NCBI GenBank assembly: GCA_017556765.1
Contig: JAFYME010000044.1
Coordinates: 1-62,630, forward strand
From: Bacteroidales bacterium
GTDB taxonomy: Bacteria > Bacteroidota > Bacteroidia > Bacteroidales > UBA932
DNA: 62,630 nt
Direction of reading: 5' to 3'
Below are positions 28,645 through 37,807 of the stretch, piece after piece; within the stretch, counting starts at the first letter, position 1, and the number at the start of each line of letters is the position of its first letter. A program made the position numbers and the translations under genes. The notes beneath the pieces were generated by a model. It searched no databases, had not been told where the DNA came from, and saw nothing but the letters and a program-made list of their open reading frames with translations.

Positions 28645-29130
28645 ATGGCAGAAAACCTTATTATTTCGGCCGGAAGCAAGGAGGAAAAGTACGCTGTTCT
28701 GTACGGACAGGTCAAGGCCCTTGCGGAAGGCGAAAACGACATTATCGCCAATATGGCGAACATATCATCCATGATCCACCAGACCTTCGGGTTCTGGTGG
28801 ACCGGATTTTACAGGGTATGCGGTCAGGAGCTCGTTCTGGGGCCGTTCCAAGGCCCGCTTGCCTGCAGCAGGATCCGATTCGGACGAGGAGTATGCGGAA
28901 CTGCATGGAAGGAAGCCAAGACGATCGTAGTACCTGATGTAGAGCAGTTCCCCGGCCACATAGCATGCAGCAGCGCTTCCCGAAGCGAGATCGTTGTACC
29001 TGTATTCAATGAGTGCAATACGGAAGTCGTGGCTGTTCTCGACATCGACAGCGCCGAGCTTGACACATTCGACCAGACTGACAAGGAATGGCTGGAGAAG
29101 ATCGCAAGACTGCTGTACCCTATTCGTTAA
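28645..29130 (+). CDS. msrC: Free methionine-(R)-sulfoxide reductase (GAF domain)
   Basis: 161 residues, a single GAF domain. All three family cysteines are in place: C74 (LACSRI), C84 (GRGVCGTA) and C108 (GHIACSS), with the SEIVVPV strand and VLDIDS motif. The enzyme reduces free Met-R-sulfoxide in the cytoplasm with thioredoxin. It starts 5 bp after the M64 gene, so the two may be co-transcribed. Its 3' end overlaps the convergent MauE-like gene by 11 bp. Confidence 0.88.
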   Translation: MAENLIISAGSKEEKYAVLYGQVKALAEGENDIIANMANISSMIHQTFGFWWTGFYRVCGQELVLGPFQGPLACSRIRFGRGVCGTAWKEAKTIVVPDVEQFPGHIACSSASRSEIVVPVFNECNTEVVAVLDIDSAELDTFDQTDKEWLEKIARLLYPIR

Positions 29131-30016
29131 AGAAAGAAGCCAGTTCCTTTTCGTCGAGAGAAAGATAGTCGTATTCTTTTACAAGGTTTCCATCCTTGAA
29201 AAGAGTCACGAGGGGCATGGAACCGTTTGTGAGAGGAATAAAGTCGAACGGATGCAGATCATGGTATGGAAGCACAAGTCCGTCACCATGTTCGGCATAA
29301 AAAGCCGTTACTACAGAGTCCTGAGCGGCATGCGTCTGCATGAAGAGAACAGAGACAGAATCGAGCGGAATATCATGTCTTCTTATGATTCCGGCCATCT
29401 TTGAAGCGCAATGTCTGCAATGTTCGCATGTAGCGCTGTAAAAACAGATTATACGACGTCCTTTCGAAAGATCAAGGCTGTCTGCAACAGGGCGGAAGGC
29501 TTCTTGAGAAAGGTCATTCGACTCTGATGTATTCCTATAATAAAAGTCCGGAGGACATACAAGAAAGACGGTGGCCGCGGTGACCGCAGCAGTCAGAAAA
29601 GCAATAAGATTCTGACGGTTGAAAACGCGGCTGTCAGTATTCCAGCTGAAAGCCAGCATGATCGCCAGAACCGCATTCTTTATCAAAGATTGGATCGGAT
29701 TCATGTCTATGACGTCTCCCATGCAATGACATGATTCCGTATCTCCTGCGATCATCCTCCACAGAAGGAAAATGGAAAAAATGGCCAGGAAGGACGCTGT
29801 AATCCACTTCGTGAACCGATGAAGCAGATTGAAGACCAGAAATGAGCCCAGAAGAAACTCCATGATGACTACTGCTCTGGCCACTAATGAACAAATGTCA
29901 AAGGTCGCGAAGCCAAATGAGAATATATATAGTTCGAAGCTCTCCATTGAGGAGAGCTTCGCTATTGATGAGAGCATGAAGATTACTCCCAATATTATTC
30001 TGACTATGCTGCGCAA
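29120..30016 (-). CDS. MauE/DoxX-like membrane protein with C-terminal thiol domain
   Basis: 298 residues: four to five membrane segments in a MauE/DoxX-like half (about 1-150, VRIILGVIFMLSSIAKL, and a cysteine pair in ESCHCMG) and a soluble half with CEHCRHC (about 195-202) resembling a TlpA-type thiol-disulfide domain. It probably moves electrons or disulfides across the inner membrane. The conserved N-terminus begins with a TTG codon at 30016, only three bases and in the same frame after the stop of the upstream lipoprotein; the first ATG (29977) would cut into the first membrane helix. Translational coupling is likely. Confidence 0.65.
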   Translation of the reverse strand: MRSIVRIILGVIFMLSSIAKLSSMESFELYIFSFGFATFDICSLVARAVVIMEFLLGSFLVFNLLHRFTKWITASFLAIFSIFLLWRMIAGDTESCHCMGDVIDMNPIQSLIKNAVLAIMLAFSWNTDSRVFNRQNLIAFLTAAVTAATVFLVCPPDFYYRNTSESNDLSQEAFRPVADSLDLSKGRRIICFYSATCEHCRHCASKMAGIIRRHDIPLDSVSVLFMQTHAAQDSVVTAFYAEHGDGLVLPYHDLHPFDFIPLTNGSMPLVTLFKDGNLVKEYDYLSLDEKELASFFNE

Positions 30017-30019
30017 GTA

Positions 30020-30265
30020 TTAGTCGTTATAGTTGACACACTTTACAGAACCGATCTTTGAAAGGTCTACTGAAACAACATCACCCTTAATGTCCTCGAC
30101 CTTGATCTGCGAGCAGTTCATGTCTTCAGGACGCTGGATAATCTGATCCTTGAGCTCGATGTCGATGATAGAAGTATTCAGTTCGAACGAACACTTGCAT
30201 TTGTCAGGCTTTGCGCATGATGAAAGCGCGAATACAGCCAATAATACGATAATTGCTTTTTTCAT
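30020..30265 (-). CDS. Small cysteine-containing lipoprotein
   Basis: 81 residues with lipobox ALSSC (C17), then KCKCSFELNTS and a short beta-rich domain ending CVNYND. No recognised family. Its cysteines and its direct coupling to the MauE-like redox gene (TAA, one codon, TTG) suggest a partner in periplasmic thiol chemistry; that is inference from context. Confidence 0.6.
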   Translation of the reverse strand: MKKAIIVLLAVFALSSCAKPDKCKCSFELNTSIIDIELKDQIIQRPEDMNCSQIKVEDIKGDVVSVDLSKIGSVKCVNYND

Positions 30266-30297
30266 GATATAATAAGTTTATCCTATTCTTAGTTCAG

Positions 30298-30305
30298 CAA
30301 AATTA
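30298..30305 (-). promoter_or_regulatory. Putative -7 box of the lipoprotein-MauE operon
   Basis: On the minus strand TAATTTTG matches TAnnTTTG, about 33 nt before the ATG at 30265. No clear -33 element. Confidence 0.35.
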
Positions 30306-30349
30306 TAAAGAAAAGGATGAAAAAACAATCAAAATGCCTCGAAATAAGC

Positions 30350-30357
30350 TAAATTTG
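30350..30357 (+). promoter_or_regulatory. Putative -7 box of the TauE gene
   Basis: TAAATTTG matches TAnnTTTG and lies 18 nt before the ATG at 30375. Confidence 0.4.
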
Positions 30358-30374
30358 CATAATTGCAGCATTAG

Positions 30375-31100
30375 ATGGAGAATATCATGAACATATTCCT
30401 TCTCACGATCGGAGCCAGTTTCGTACAGCGTACGACCGGCTTCGGTTTCGGAATTTTCATAATGACCATGCTGCCGTTCATGATGCCGTCATATGGCGAA
30501 GCCACTACCCTTTCGGGACTTCTGGCCATGACGACCTCCACGCTCATATGCATCAGGATGAGGAAGTTCATCACCTGGAAAAGGCTCATTCCGATCCTGC
30601 TGACATTTGTCGTCATATCGACTCCAACCATCTTCCTGAGCACCCGGATAGACAATCAGAGCCTTAACAGAATCTTAGGTATCACACTGATACTGACCAC
30701 ATTATACTTCACATTCTTCAGTAAGAAGATAAAGCTCAAGACCACACTTCCCTACCAGGTCGGAGCCGGAACCGTAAGCGGAGTCATGGGCGGTTTCTTC
30801 GGAATGCAGGGTCCTCCGGCCGTATTGTATTTCATTTCGTCGGAGCCGGACAAGAACCATTACATCGCTATGGCACAGACGTATTTCCTGCTTGGAAATT
30901 CAGTCATGACCGTAGTACGTGCAGCCAACGGCTTCCTTACAGCGACCGTAGGCCGCAACTACCTCTTCTGCCTTGCAGCCGTGTTCATAGGCACGATGCT
31001 CGGCTCATGGGCTTTCAAACGTATCCCGGGAAAGATTTTCCCTTACATTGTATATTCATATATAGGAATCAGCGGACTCGTCATATTCCTTACTGCTTAA
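30375..31100 (+). CDS. TauE/SafE-family sulfite/anion exporter
   Basis: 241 residues, about eight membrane helices. The duplicated TauE pattern is visible in TTGFGFGIFIMTMLP (about 20-34) and in GTVSGVMGGFFGMQGPP (second half). Family members export sulfite, sulfoacetate or other organic anions, or serve in sulfur metabolism; the substrate here is not predictable. It ends 12 bp before the ABC exporter gene, so the two are likely one operon. Confidence 0.75.
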   Translation: MENIMNIFLLTIGASFVQRTTGFGFGIFIMTMLPFMMPSYGEATTLSGLLAMTTSTLICIRMRKFITWKRLIPILLTFVVISTPTIFLSTRIDNQSLNRILGITLILTTLYFTFFSKKIKLKTTLPYQVGAGTVSGVMGGFFGMQGPPAVLYFISSEPDKNHYIAMAQTYFLLGNSVMTVVRAANGFLTATVGRNYLFCLAAVFIGTMLGSWAFKRIPGKIFPYIVYSYIGISGLVIFLTA

Positions 31101-31112
31101 CTTTATCTGACT

Positions 31113-32906
31113 ATGAATCTGATCGAACTTTTTAAAAGAATCAAGCCGTACGTATATCCATACCGTTGGCTGGTCATCGTAACCCTCATCCTTACCCTTA
31201 TCGGTTCCCTCATGGCACAGGTCAATGCAATCGTGCTCGACAGGACAGTCGACGCAATCAACGCATTGGTCAATCCCGAGGGTTTCGCATGGTCCAAGGC
31301 TGCCAGGATCCTTACCATCATCACAATCGTCCTGCTCGGAAAGGAAATCCTATCAGCCGGCATCACATTCGCCCAGAACTTCTTCGGCGAGAAGATGCGA
31401 ATCAATGTGTCCAAAGACCTCTCGCAGGCCGTCATAGACCGCATGCTGACCTACAGGATGGGATTCTTCTCGGCCAAGGACAATGAGACCGGAAAGCTAC
31501 AGACACGTATCGATCAGGGAGTCAGCAGCCTTTCGTCGACAGTGCAGAATTTCTTCATCGATCTTTTGCCTCTGTTCACCAGCGCCGTCCTGGCCCTTAT
31601 CCTCATGTTCGCCGCAAATGTCTACGTAGGACTCACAGCCCTGATGATCGTACCGATCTACATCTTCATCACCATCCGTCAGGCACGCAGGCTTCAGGGA
31701 TGGCGCAGGAACATGCGTACATACAGGGAGCAGAAGAGCCACGGAGTGAAGAACATCATCGACAGCATGAATGTGATCAAGTCATTCAACAGAGAAGGGA
31801 TCGAGAGCGAGAAGCAGTGGAAAATTCAGACAGAATTCTCTGACAATCAGATGCTTGTACGCAAGACCTCATTCTACTACGACGGAATGAAAAGTTTCAT
31901 AAGGCAGATCGGAACCGTGCTGATCATCATCCTTACCGCGTATCTCGTGCTGATAGAATACCCGGGAATGACCATAGGTAAGATCATGTACCACATCATG
32001 CTCTTCACTAACGTGACTGCTCCTATCACACAGCTCCACCGTATCTTCGACCAGATGAACGACGCCCTGATCTATGCGGAAGGATTCTTCGACATCCTCA
32101 ATGCAGACGATCAGGTAGAGCATACAGGAAAATATCGTCCTGAGAAGGTTGAAGGCCGTTTTGAGATCTCCGGAGTGGACTTCACATATCCAAACGGAAC
32201 CAAGGCTCTGCACAACATCAATATGGACATTAACAGCGGAAAGATAACTGCATTCGTAGGTCTTTCCGGTGCCGGCAAGTCGACTATCCTGAACCTCCTC
32301 GTGCGTTTCTACGACCCAGACTGCGGCTCGATCAAGCTCGACGGAGTCGACATCCGCGACTATGACATCCACTTCCTCCGCGAGAACATCGGAATGGTCC
32401 TCCAGAAGAACCACATCTTCGACGGAACCATTGAGGAAAACATCCGATACGGAAGGTCAGAAGCTACAATCGAAGAAATCCATGAAGCAGCACGCAAGGC
32501 CTACATCTACGATCAGGTCATGAAGCTTCCACTCGGATTCCAGTCGAAGGCCCAGCTCCTTTCCGGAGGCCAGCAGCAGAGGATAGCGATCGCCCGCCTT
32601 TTCCTCAAGAACCCGCCGATCATCTTCCTCGACGAGCCTACAGCCAGCCTTGACGCGATCGCCACAGAGCAGATCAAGGCCAGCATCGACGCCATCAAGC
32701 GTGACAGGACAGTCGTCGTGATCTCCCACAGCATCTCACAGATCATCGACAGCGACATCATATACGCCCTCAAGGACGGCCGCGTCGAGCAGTCGGGCGA
32801 TCCTGACGGTCTCTACAAGAAAGGCGGCATCTACAAGGACATTGTCGATGCCTCCGCCCGCAGCCTCAACATCGAAAAGCTCGCCGACACTCTGGACATC
32901 GACTAG
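31113..32906 (+). CDS. ABC exporter half-transporter (fused permease and ATPase)
   Basis: 597 residues. Six-helix ABC type I transmembrane domain (about 15-310) fused to an ATPase with Walker A GLSGAGKS at 383-390, signature LLSGGQQQR (L483, S484), and Walker B FLDEP (D507, E508), followed by the H-loop in VVISHS. It would work as a homodimer. The family exports lipids, peptides or drugs; the cargo is unknown. It follows the TauE gene by 12 bp and ends at a strong terminator hairpin. Confidence 0.85.
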   Translation: MNLIELFKRIKPYVYPYRWLVIVTLILTLIGSLMAQVNAIVLDRTVDAINALVNPEGFAWSKAARILTIITIVLLGKEILSAGITFAQNFFGEKMRINVSKDLSQAVIDRMLTYRMGFFSAKDNETGKLQTRIDQGVSSLSSTVQNFFIDLLPLFTSAVLALILMFAANVYVGLTALMIVPIYIFITIRQARRLQGWRRNMRTYREQKSHGVKNIIDSMNVIKSFNREGIESEKQWKIQTEFSDNQMLVRKTSFYYDGMKSFIRQIGTVLIIILTAYLVLIEYPGMTIGKIMYHIMLFTNVTAPITQLHRIFDQMNDALIYAEGFFDILNADDQVEHTGKYRPEKVEGRFEISGVDFTYPNGTKALHNINMDINSGKITAFVGLSGAGKSTILNLLVRFYDPDCGSIKLDGVDIRDYDIHFLRENIGMVLQKNHIFDGTIEENIRYGRSEATIEEIHEAARKAYIYDQVMKLPLGFQSKAQLLSGGQQQRIAIARLFLKNPPIIFLDEPTASLDAIATEQIKASIDAIKRDRTVVVISHSISQIIDSDIIYALKDGRVEQSGDPDGLYKKGGIYKDIVDASARSLNIEKLADTLDID

Positions 32907-32978
32907 GATCAGCAGTTTGGCCTATAACCCGCGGCCCACTGCTGGCCGGCAAGTATCTAGGAATCAGTAAATTAAACA

Positions 32979-33012
32979 AACCGCGTGCTCCCCTTTGGCT
33001 GCACGCGGTTTT
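32979..33012 (+). terminator. Terminator after the ABC exporter gene
   Basis: AACCGCGTGC at 32979-32988 pairs with GCACGCGGTT at 33001-33010 (10 bp, 12-nt loop), then TT. It lies between convergent genes and could serve both. Confidence 0.65.
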
Positions 33013-33064
33013 CACATTCCACTGATTATCAATACATTACAGGGCAGAGAGTTTCTCTATGCAG

Positions 33065-34732
33065 TTACAGGCTGCTGCCGCCGATAAAGCTTCTCAAGAG
33101 GGAGGTTGAAGGGACGTCCTTGTCAGAAACTGGGGTGAAGTAGCTGAGGAACTTCTTGAGGCGATGGACTTCGCTGTATTCGGGACAGTTCTTCGGAACG
33201 GTCATGAGGATCTTTTCCGCATGGGCACGTACTACGGCAAACTCGACCAGATATGCGGAGTTGAAGAGCACATCGGCGTTTTCCTGATATGGATATATCC
33301 ACTGCACCTCGGAGCGGCGGACATTCGGCCAATGCATGATCGATTCGCGGGCTGTAAACGCTCCCTTGTTGAAATCGCGTACGATGCGTCTGAGGAGACG
33401 GTTGTCGCTTGTCGGGATACAGTTGTGGTCGTCCAGAGAGATGCTGGTGATCGTGTTGATGAAGATCCTGTATTTGCATGAATCGTCGACCTGATCGGTA
33501 AGACGAGGGTTCAATGCATGGATTCCCTCAATCAGAAGAATCGAGCCCGGCTCGAGCTTGAGCTTCTTGCCATTGAACTCACGAAGACCTGTAACAAAGT
33601 TATACTCAGGCACATCCACAGTTTCTCCCGCAAGAAGTTTCAAAACGTCACTCTGAAGATATTTATGGTCAACTGTCTCGAAATTGTCGAAGTCAAACTC
33701 TCCGTTCGGAAGACGCGGAGTATCCAGACGGTTCACGAAATAGTCGTCGGTCGAAAATGAGATAGGACGAATACCGCATGCCTTCAGCTGGATGCTAAGA
33801 CGCTTGCAGAATGTAGACTTTCCGCTTGAGCTCGGACCTGTTATGAGCACAAGACGAACCGGATCTGAAGGATCATTGACACGCCTCTCGATCTCCTCGG
33901 CGATCTGCACGATCTTCTTTTCCTGAAGAGCTTCGGCGATCTTGATGAGGTCGGAAGCCTCTCCCCTCTGGCATGCCTGATTCACGTCACCGACATTCTC
34001 AAGACCCATGATCCTGTTCCACTTCAGATTTTCCGCAAACACATCGAATGTCTTCGGCTGTTCCACGAACGGAGCCAGTTCCTCCGGCTTATGCCTGTTC
34101 GGAACTCTAAGAAGCAGACCGTCACGATACATTTCCAGGCCCCATACCTTCAGGTTGCCGGTACTTGAGAGCAATGCATCATAATAATAATCCGGAGTCT
34201 CATCCAATGTATAATAATTCACATACACATCTCCTGACGTCTCCAGAAGCTTGACCTTGTCATCATAACCCAGGCTGCGGAACAGCTCGATAGCCTCCTC
34301 CACCAGCACTTCATGACGACGGAACGGAATGTCTGCCTCGACAAGCTCCGACATTCGGGCCTTGATCTGTCCGAGGTCGCCAAGACTGATCTGAGCGCCG
34401 TCTCCTTTGTCGATGGAGCAGAAATAGCCCTTGGATATAGGTCTGCGCAGGATCACGCGGCAGCCCGGGAAGATATCCTTTGCAGCCTTGCAAAGAAGGA
34501 AGCAGAGCGAATTGCAGTACACGCTTCTGCCAAGATATGACGTATAATCATGGAACTCCACCTTGCGGCTGTTGAAAGCTCTATACTTCAAGCCCTGGCT
34601 TACATTGTTCACCTTGGCGCACAAAATCGGATATGGCCTTTCAAACTCGAACGACGGAAGCATGTCCATCAATGTGGTTCCCTCAGGGAAGGTCTTGCTG
34701 GTCTGCGTATTGACGCAAAAAATCTTTACCAT
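33065..34732 (-). CDS. Uridine kinase-like nucleoside kinase with TGS-type N-terminus
   Basis: 555 residues. An N-terminal TGS-like domain (about 1-60) and a threonyl-tRNA-synthetase-like second domain (about 61-210) precede a P-loop kinase domain with GPSSSGKST at 299-307, then FSTDDYFVNR and EGIHALNPRL, all of the phosphoribulokinase/uridine kinase superfamily. The same three-part layout recurs in Bacteroidetes and Firmicutes proteins annotated as nucleoside kinases. Substrate unproven. Monocistronic, divergent from the PTS IIC-like gene. Confidence 0.8.
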   Translation of the reverse strand: MVKIFCVNTQTSKTFPEGTTLMDMLPSFEFERPYPILCAKVNNVSQGLKYRAFNSRKVEFHDYTSYLGRSVYCNSLCFLLCKAAKDIFPGCRVILRRPISKGYFCSIDKGDGAQISLGDLGQIKARMSELVEADIPFRRHEVLVEEAIELFRSLGYDDKVKLLETSGDVYVNYYTLDETPDYYYDALLSSTGNLKVWGLEMYRDGLLLRVPNRHKPEELAPFVEQPKTFDVFAENLKWNRIMGLENVGDVNQACQRGEASDLIKIAEALQEKKIVQIAEEIERRVNDPSDPVRLVLITGPSSSGKSTFCKRLSIQLKACGIRPISFSTDDYFVNRLDTPRLPNGEFDFDNFETVDHKYLQSDVLKLLAGETVDVPEYNFVTGLREFNGKKLKLEPGSILLIEGIHALNPRLTDQVDDSCKYRIFINTITSISLDDHNCIPTSDNRLLRRIVRDFNKGAFTARESIMHWPNVRRSEVQWIYPYQENADVLFNSAYLVEFAVVRAHAEKILMTVPKNCPEYSEVHRLKKFLSYFTPVSDKDVPSTSLLRSFIGGSSL

Positions 34733-34780
34733 AAAGTCATCAGATGTGATTACAGTCAGCTAATATACAAATAAATTCGG

Positions 34781-34788
34781 TATATTTG
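34781..34788 (+). promoter_or_regulatory. Putative -7 box of the PTS IIC-like gene
   Basis: TATATTTG matches TAnnTTTG and lies 23 nt before the ATG at 34812. Confidence 0.4.
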
Positions 34789-34811
34789 CATGGATATATT
34801 GCTTTTGGACG

Positions 34812-35816
34812 ATGTTACGACGACTATTCAATAAATATGTGGTCAAAGCCTTGAGCCATATGGCCCAGGGACTCTTTTGTTCCCTCATCCTCGGCCTTAT
34901 CATAGGCCAGATTGCAAAGATACCCGGCCTGGATTTCCTGAACTTCATTGCTGAAGCTCTTTCAGCCTCGTCTCCTCTGGTCGGAGCATGCATAGGCCTC
35001 GCCATCGCATACGGCCTTTCCTGCGCCCCTCTGGTCATGATTTCATCTGCCATAACAGGAGCATTGGGCTACCAGTTCGGAGGCCCTGTAGGAGCATATC
35101 TGGCGGTGATCGTCGGCGAAGAACTCGGAGGCCTCGTATCACGCAAGACCCCGGTAGACATCATCATAACGCCTCTGGTGACCATTGTCGCGGGAGGACT
35201 TTTCGCAAAATACTGTTGCTCCCCTATCAATGATTTCATGCTCTATCTGGGAGAAGTGATCAACAAGGCGACAATGCTTAGCCCGTTCATGATGGGAATT
35301 GCAGTGTCTGTTCTGGTAGGATGTGCCTTGACGCTGCCTATCAGCTCTGTAGCGATATGCGTGATGCTCGGAATAGACGGCCTTGCAGCAGGTGCGGCGA
35401 CTGTCGGATGCTGCGCGCAGATGGTCGGATTCGCGGTCATCAGCTACCGTGACAACGGCATGGGAGGCCTGCTTTCGCAGGGATTAGGCACATCAATGCT
35501 TCAGATCGGAAACATAGCAAGAAAGCCTGTCATATGGCTCGCGCCTACCCTTACCTCTGCCATACTCGGCCCGGTATCGACCGTATGGCTCCAGATGACA
35601 AACAATGCCTTGGGAGCCGGCATGGGTACGTCGGGTCTTGTAGGTCCGCTGGCGACATTCGCGACCATGACTGAAGCAGGCGCGGCCGCAGGCCCTCTTA
35701 CCATAAAGATATTGTGCCTTTATTTCCTTGCTCCGGCACTGATCAGCCTGGGCATACATATGCTCATGAAGAAGGCGGGATGGGTGAAGGCAGGCGACAT
35801 GAAACTCGAACAATGA
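34812..35816 (+). CDS. PTS_EIIC_2-family membrane protein
   Basis: 334 residues, about nine to ten membrane segments, rich in small residues (GPVGAYLAVIVGEELGGLV, AGAATVGCCAQMVGF). It resembles the stand-alone PTS_EIIC_2 family, which lacks the phosphorylated IIA and IIB domains; none of these is present here or nearby, so real phosphotransfer is doubtful and plain transport is possible. Solute unknown. The LOG-family gene starts one base after its stop (35818), so they are translated together. Confidence 0.65.
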   Translation: MLRRLFNKYVVKALSHMAQGLFCSLILGLIIGQIAKIPGLDFLNFIAEALSASSPLVGACIGLAIAYGLSCAPLVMISSAITGALGYQFGGPVGAYLAVIVGEELGGLVSRKTPVDIIITPLVTIVAGGLFAKYCCSPINDFMLYLGEVINKATMLSPFMMGIAVSVLVGCALTLPISSVAICVMLGIDGLAAGAATVGCCAQMVGFAVISYRDNGMGGLLSQGLGTSMLQIGNIARKPVIWLAPTLTSAILGPVSTVWLQMTNNALGAGMGTSGLVGPLATFATMTEAGAAAGPLTIKILCLYFLAPALISLGIHMLMKKAGWVKAGDMKLEQ

Positions 35817-35817
35817 T

Positions 35818-36939
35818 ATGAGATACACTGAAATCGACAATTGCGAGGCATTGAGGAAGGCCCTCGAAGCCGGCGGAACATTGAGACATTACGCATTCCA
35901 GGGCATGGACTTCCATCCTTGCATGGAGGCTGCACGCCAATGCAGATTCTCGGACTGTCTCTTCCTCGGAGGCTTCGGAGTCAATGAGCTCAAGGACAGG
36001 ATGGACGAGACATGTTCCGTATTCCCACGCTTTCACGGACTGCCTTTCAGGGCTTTCAGAAGCGGCCTGTACAACGCGAAATCGCTTTATGAAGGCTATC
36101 GTCTCGGCGATCCGGACTCATACAAGGACTGCTTCGACAGCAAGGTGTATGAACATTATCTGGCAGCTGGAAAACAGACCGGAGACATAAAGGAGACCCT
36201 CGCACGCATCCTCCACGACCATTCGATGAACGACGGGCTCGACGATTTCCTGCGTTCATTCGAGGATAGGAGCATTGTCGGAATCATGGGCGGACACGGA
36301 CTTTCACGATGTGACGAGAGCTATCGTAAAGTGGTGATGGTCAGCAAGAAGCTTACTGAAGGAGGCAGCCTCATGGTCAGTGGTGGAGGCCCGGGAGCTA
36401 TGGAGGCGACACACCTTGGAGCATGGATGGCGGGAAGACCTGATTCCGAGGTCGAAGAGGCCTTGGAAATGCTCGCAGCCGCTCCGTCATACAAGGACAG
36501 GCTCTGGCTTGAGACCGCCTTCCGCGTGATGGAGCGTTTCCCTTCTCCGAAGTACGTCAGCCTCGGTGTGCCGACATGGCTTTATGGACATGAGCCTGCG
36601 ACTCCGTTCGCGACCCACATAGCGAAATACTTCGACAACAGCACCCGCGAAGACTCCATACTGACAATATCCAAAGGAGGAGTCATCTACTCTCCTGGCA
36701 GCGCCGGCACCATGCAGGAGATCTTCCAGGACGCCGTTCAGAACCACTACCTCAGCTTCGGATACGCCAGTCCTATGGTCTTCCTCGGCAAGGAATTCTG
36801 GACAGAGGAGATGCCGGTATACCGCCTGATGCAATACCTGATCGAAAAGGGAAAGTACAACAACCTTCTCCTATCGATCACAGACTCTGTCGACGAAATC
36901 GTCAGCACAATCGAAGATTTCCGCGATCAGCAGAAATAA
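35818..36939 (+). CDS. LOG-family Rossmann-fold nucleotide-binding protein
   Basis: 373 residues. The central domain carries the family pair SGGGPGAMEATHLG (about 187-200) and PGSAGTMQE (about 296-304), the latter a variant of the PGGxGTxxE motif used for AMP/phosphoribohydrolase chemistry. About 150 N-terminal residues precede this core, as in the longer PpnN-type relatives. It may cleave nucleotide monophosphates to base and ribose-5-phosphate. Directly coupled to the PTS IIC-like gene. Confidence 0.7.
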   Translation: MRYTEIDNCEALRKALEAGGTLRHYAFQGMDFHPCMEAARQCRFSDCLFLGGFGVNELKDRMDETCSVFPRFHGLPFRAFRSGLYNAKSLYEGYRLGDPDSYKDCFDSKVYEHYLAAGKQTGDIKETLARILHDHSMNDGLDDFLRSFEDRSIVGIMGGHGLSRCDESYRKVVMVSKKLTEGGSLMVSGGGPGAMEATHLGAWMAGRPDSEVEEALEMLAAAPSYKDRLWLETAFRVMERFPSPKYVSLGVPTWLYGHEPATPFATHIAKYFDNSTREDSILTISKGGVIYSPGSAGTMQEIFQDAVQNHYLSFGYASPMVFLGKEFWTEEMPVYRLMQYLIEKGKYNNLLLSITDSVDEIVSTIEDFRDQQK

Positions 36940-36941
36940 AC

Positions 36942-37406
36942 TTACCTGCCCTTGCGGTGAAAATCGAGGAACCCGGAGATTTCTGGGTCTGAAGACTGGA
37001 GGTCACCCTTACGAGGGCCATCCGTACGCCCGGCATGGCCTGATTCTCTTTCTGGTACTGTCCTGACACCCTCCGAAGTGACCTTCTTCTTTGACTTGCG
37101 GGGCTTAGGCAAAGGGAGTTCCTCCCACATGGCCTGACTCACGCTCTTGAGAAGATGGGCATTGCCCTCGTCTGCAAAAAGGATGAAGAGTTTGGAGCCG
37201 GGAAAGAGTTCCCTCATTTCGGCATCCGGAAGAAGCTTGCATGCCGTAGGCGTGTTCTGCAGCAGAATCTGTTCATCCGCAAGAAATCCGAGCACACGGC
37301 CTTGCAGATACAGGGCATATTCCCCAAACATACGGCGCATGGAAAAACCATCCAGTCCTCTGAACTGGTTTTCCACAAACTGCGCGTATTCCGGAGAAGT
37401 AGCCAT
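36942..37406 (-). CDS. TfoX N-terminal-domain protein
   Basis: 154 residues. The first about 100 fit the TfoX/Sxy N-terminal domain (SMRRMFGEYALYLQGRVLGFLADEQILLQNT). The last about 50 are basic and disordered. Unlike competence regulators it lacks the C-terminal TfoX domain. It overlaps the stop of the FKBP gene by one base (TAATG), so it is translated with FKBP. Function unknown; DNA binding is possible from the basic tail. Confidence 0.7.
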   Translation of the reverse strand: MATSPEYAQFVENQFRGLDGFSMRRMFGEYALYLQGRVLGFLADEQILLQNTPTACKLLPDAEMRELFPGSKLFILFADEGNAHLLKSVSQAMWEELPLPKPRKSKKKVTSEGVRTVPERESGHAGRTDGPRKGDLQSSDPEISGFLDFHRKGR

Positions 37407-37804
37407 TATCTTACATCAAGAAGAGTGATGTCAAAAATAAGGGTCGAGAAGGCCTTGATTGCTCCTGCAGGACGAGAGCCATAACCCAGATTATAAGGAA
37501 TGACAATCTCCCAGCGGGAGCCGACAGGCATTTCGCGAAGCGCTGTTATCCAGCCTGTTATGAGTTCATTCAGACGAAATGTCGCGGGACGGCCCTTCTG
37601 GGTCTGGTCGAAGACCTTTCCGTTTATGAGCTTGCCGGTATAATACACGGTCACGAAACTCTTAGGGGATGGCTTGGGGCCATGTCCCTTTGTGATTTCA
37701 CGGTACATGACACCGTTGAACATTATCTTTACGCCCGGCTTCTGAGCGTATTCCTGAAGAAACTCCTGGTTTCTCAGCTTGTATGCATTATCTGTTGGAG
37801 GCAT
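37406..37804 (-). CDS. FKBP-type peptidyl-prolyl cis-trans isomerase
   Basis: 132 residues, a single FKBP domain without signal peptide, so cytoplasmic. Landmarks: SFVTVYYTGKLINGKVFDQT, RLNELITGWITALREMPVGS, and PYNLGYGSRPAGAI. It speeds proline isomerisation during folding. It lies between the NifX-like gene (3 bp upstream) and the TfoX-domain gene. Confidence 0.85.
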   Translation of the reverse strand: MPPTDNAYKLRNQEFLQEYAQKPGVKIMFNGVMYREITKGHGPKPSPKSFVTVYYTGKLINGKVFDQTQKGRPATFRLNELITGWITALREMPVGSRWEIVIPYNLGYGSRPAGAIKAFSTLIFDITLLDVR

Positions 37805-37807
37805 GGC

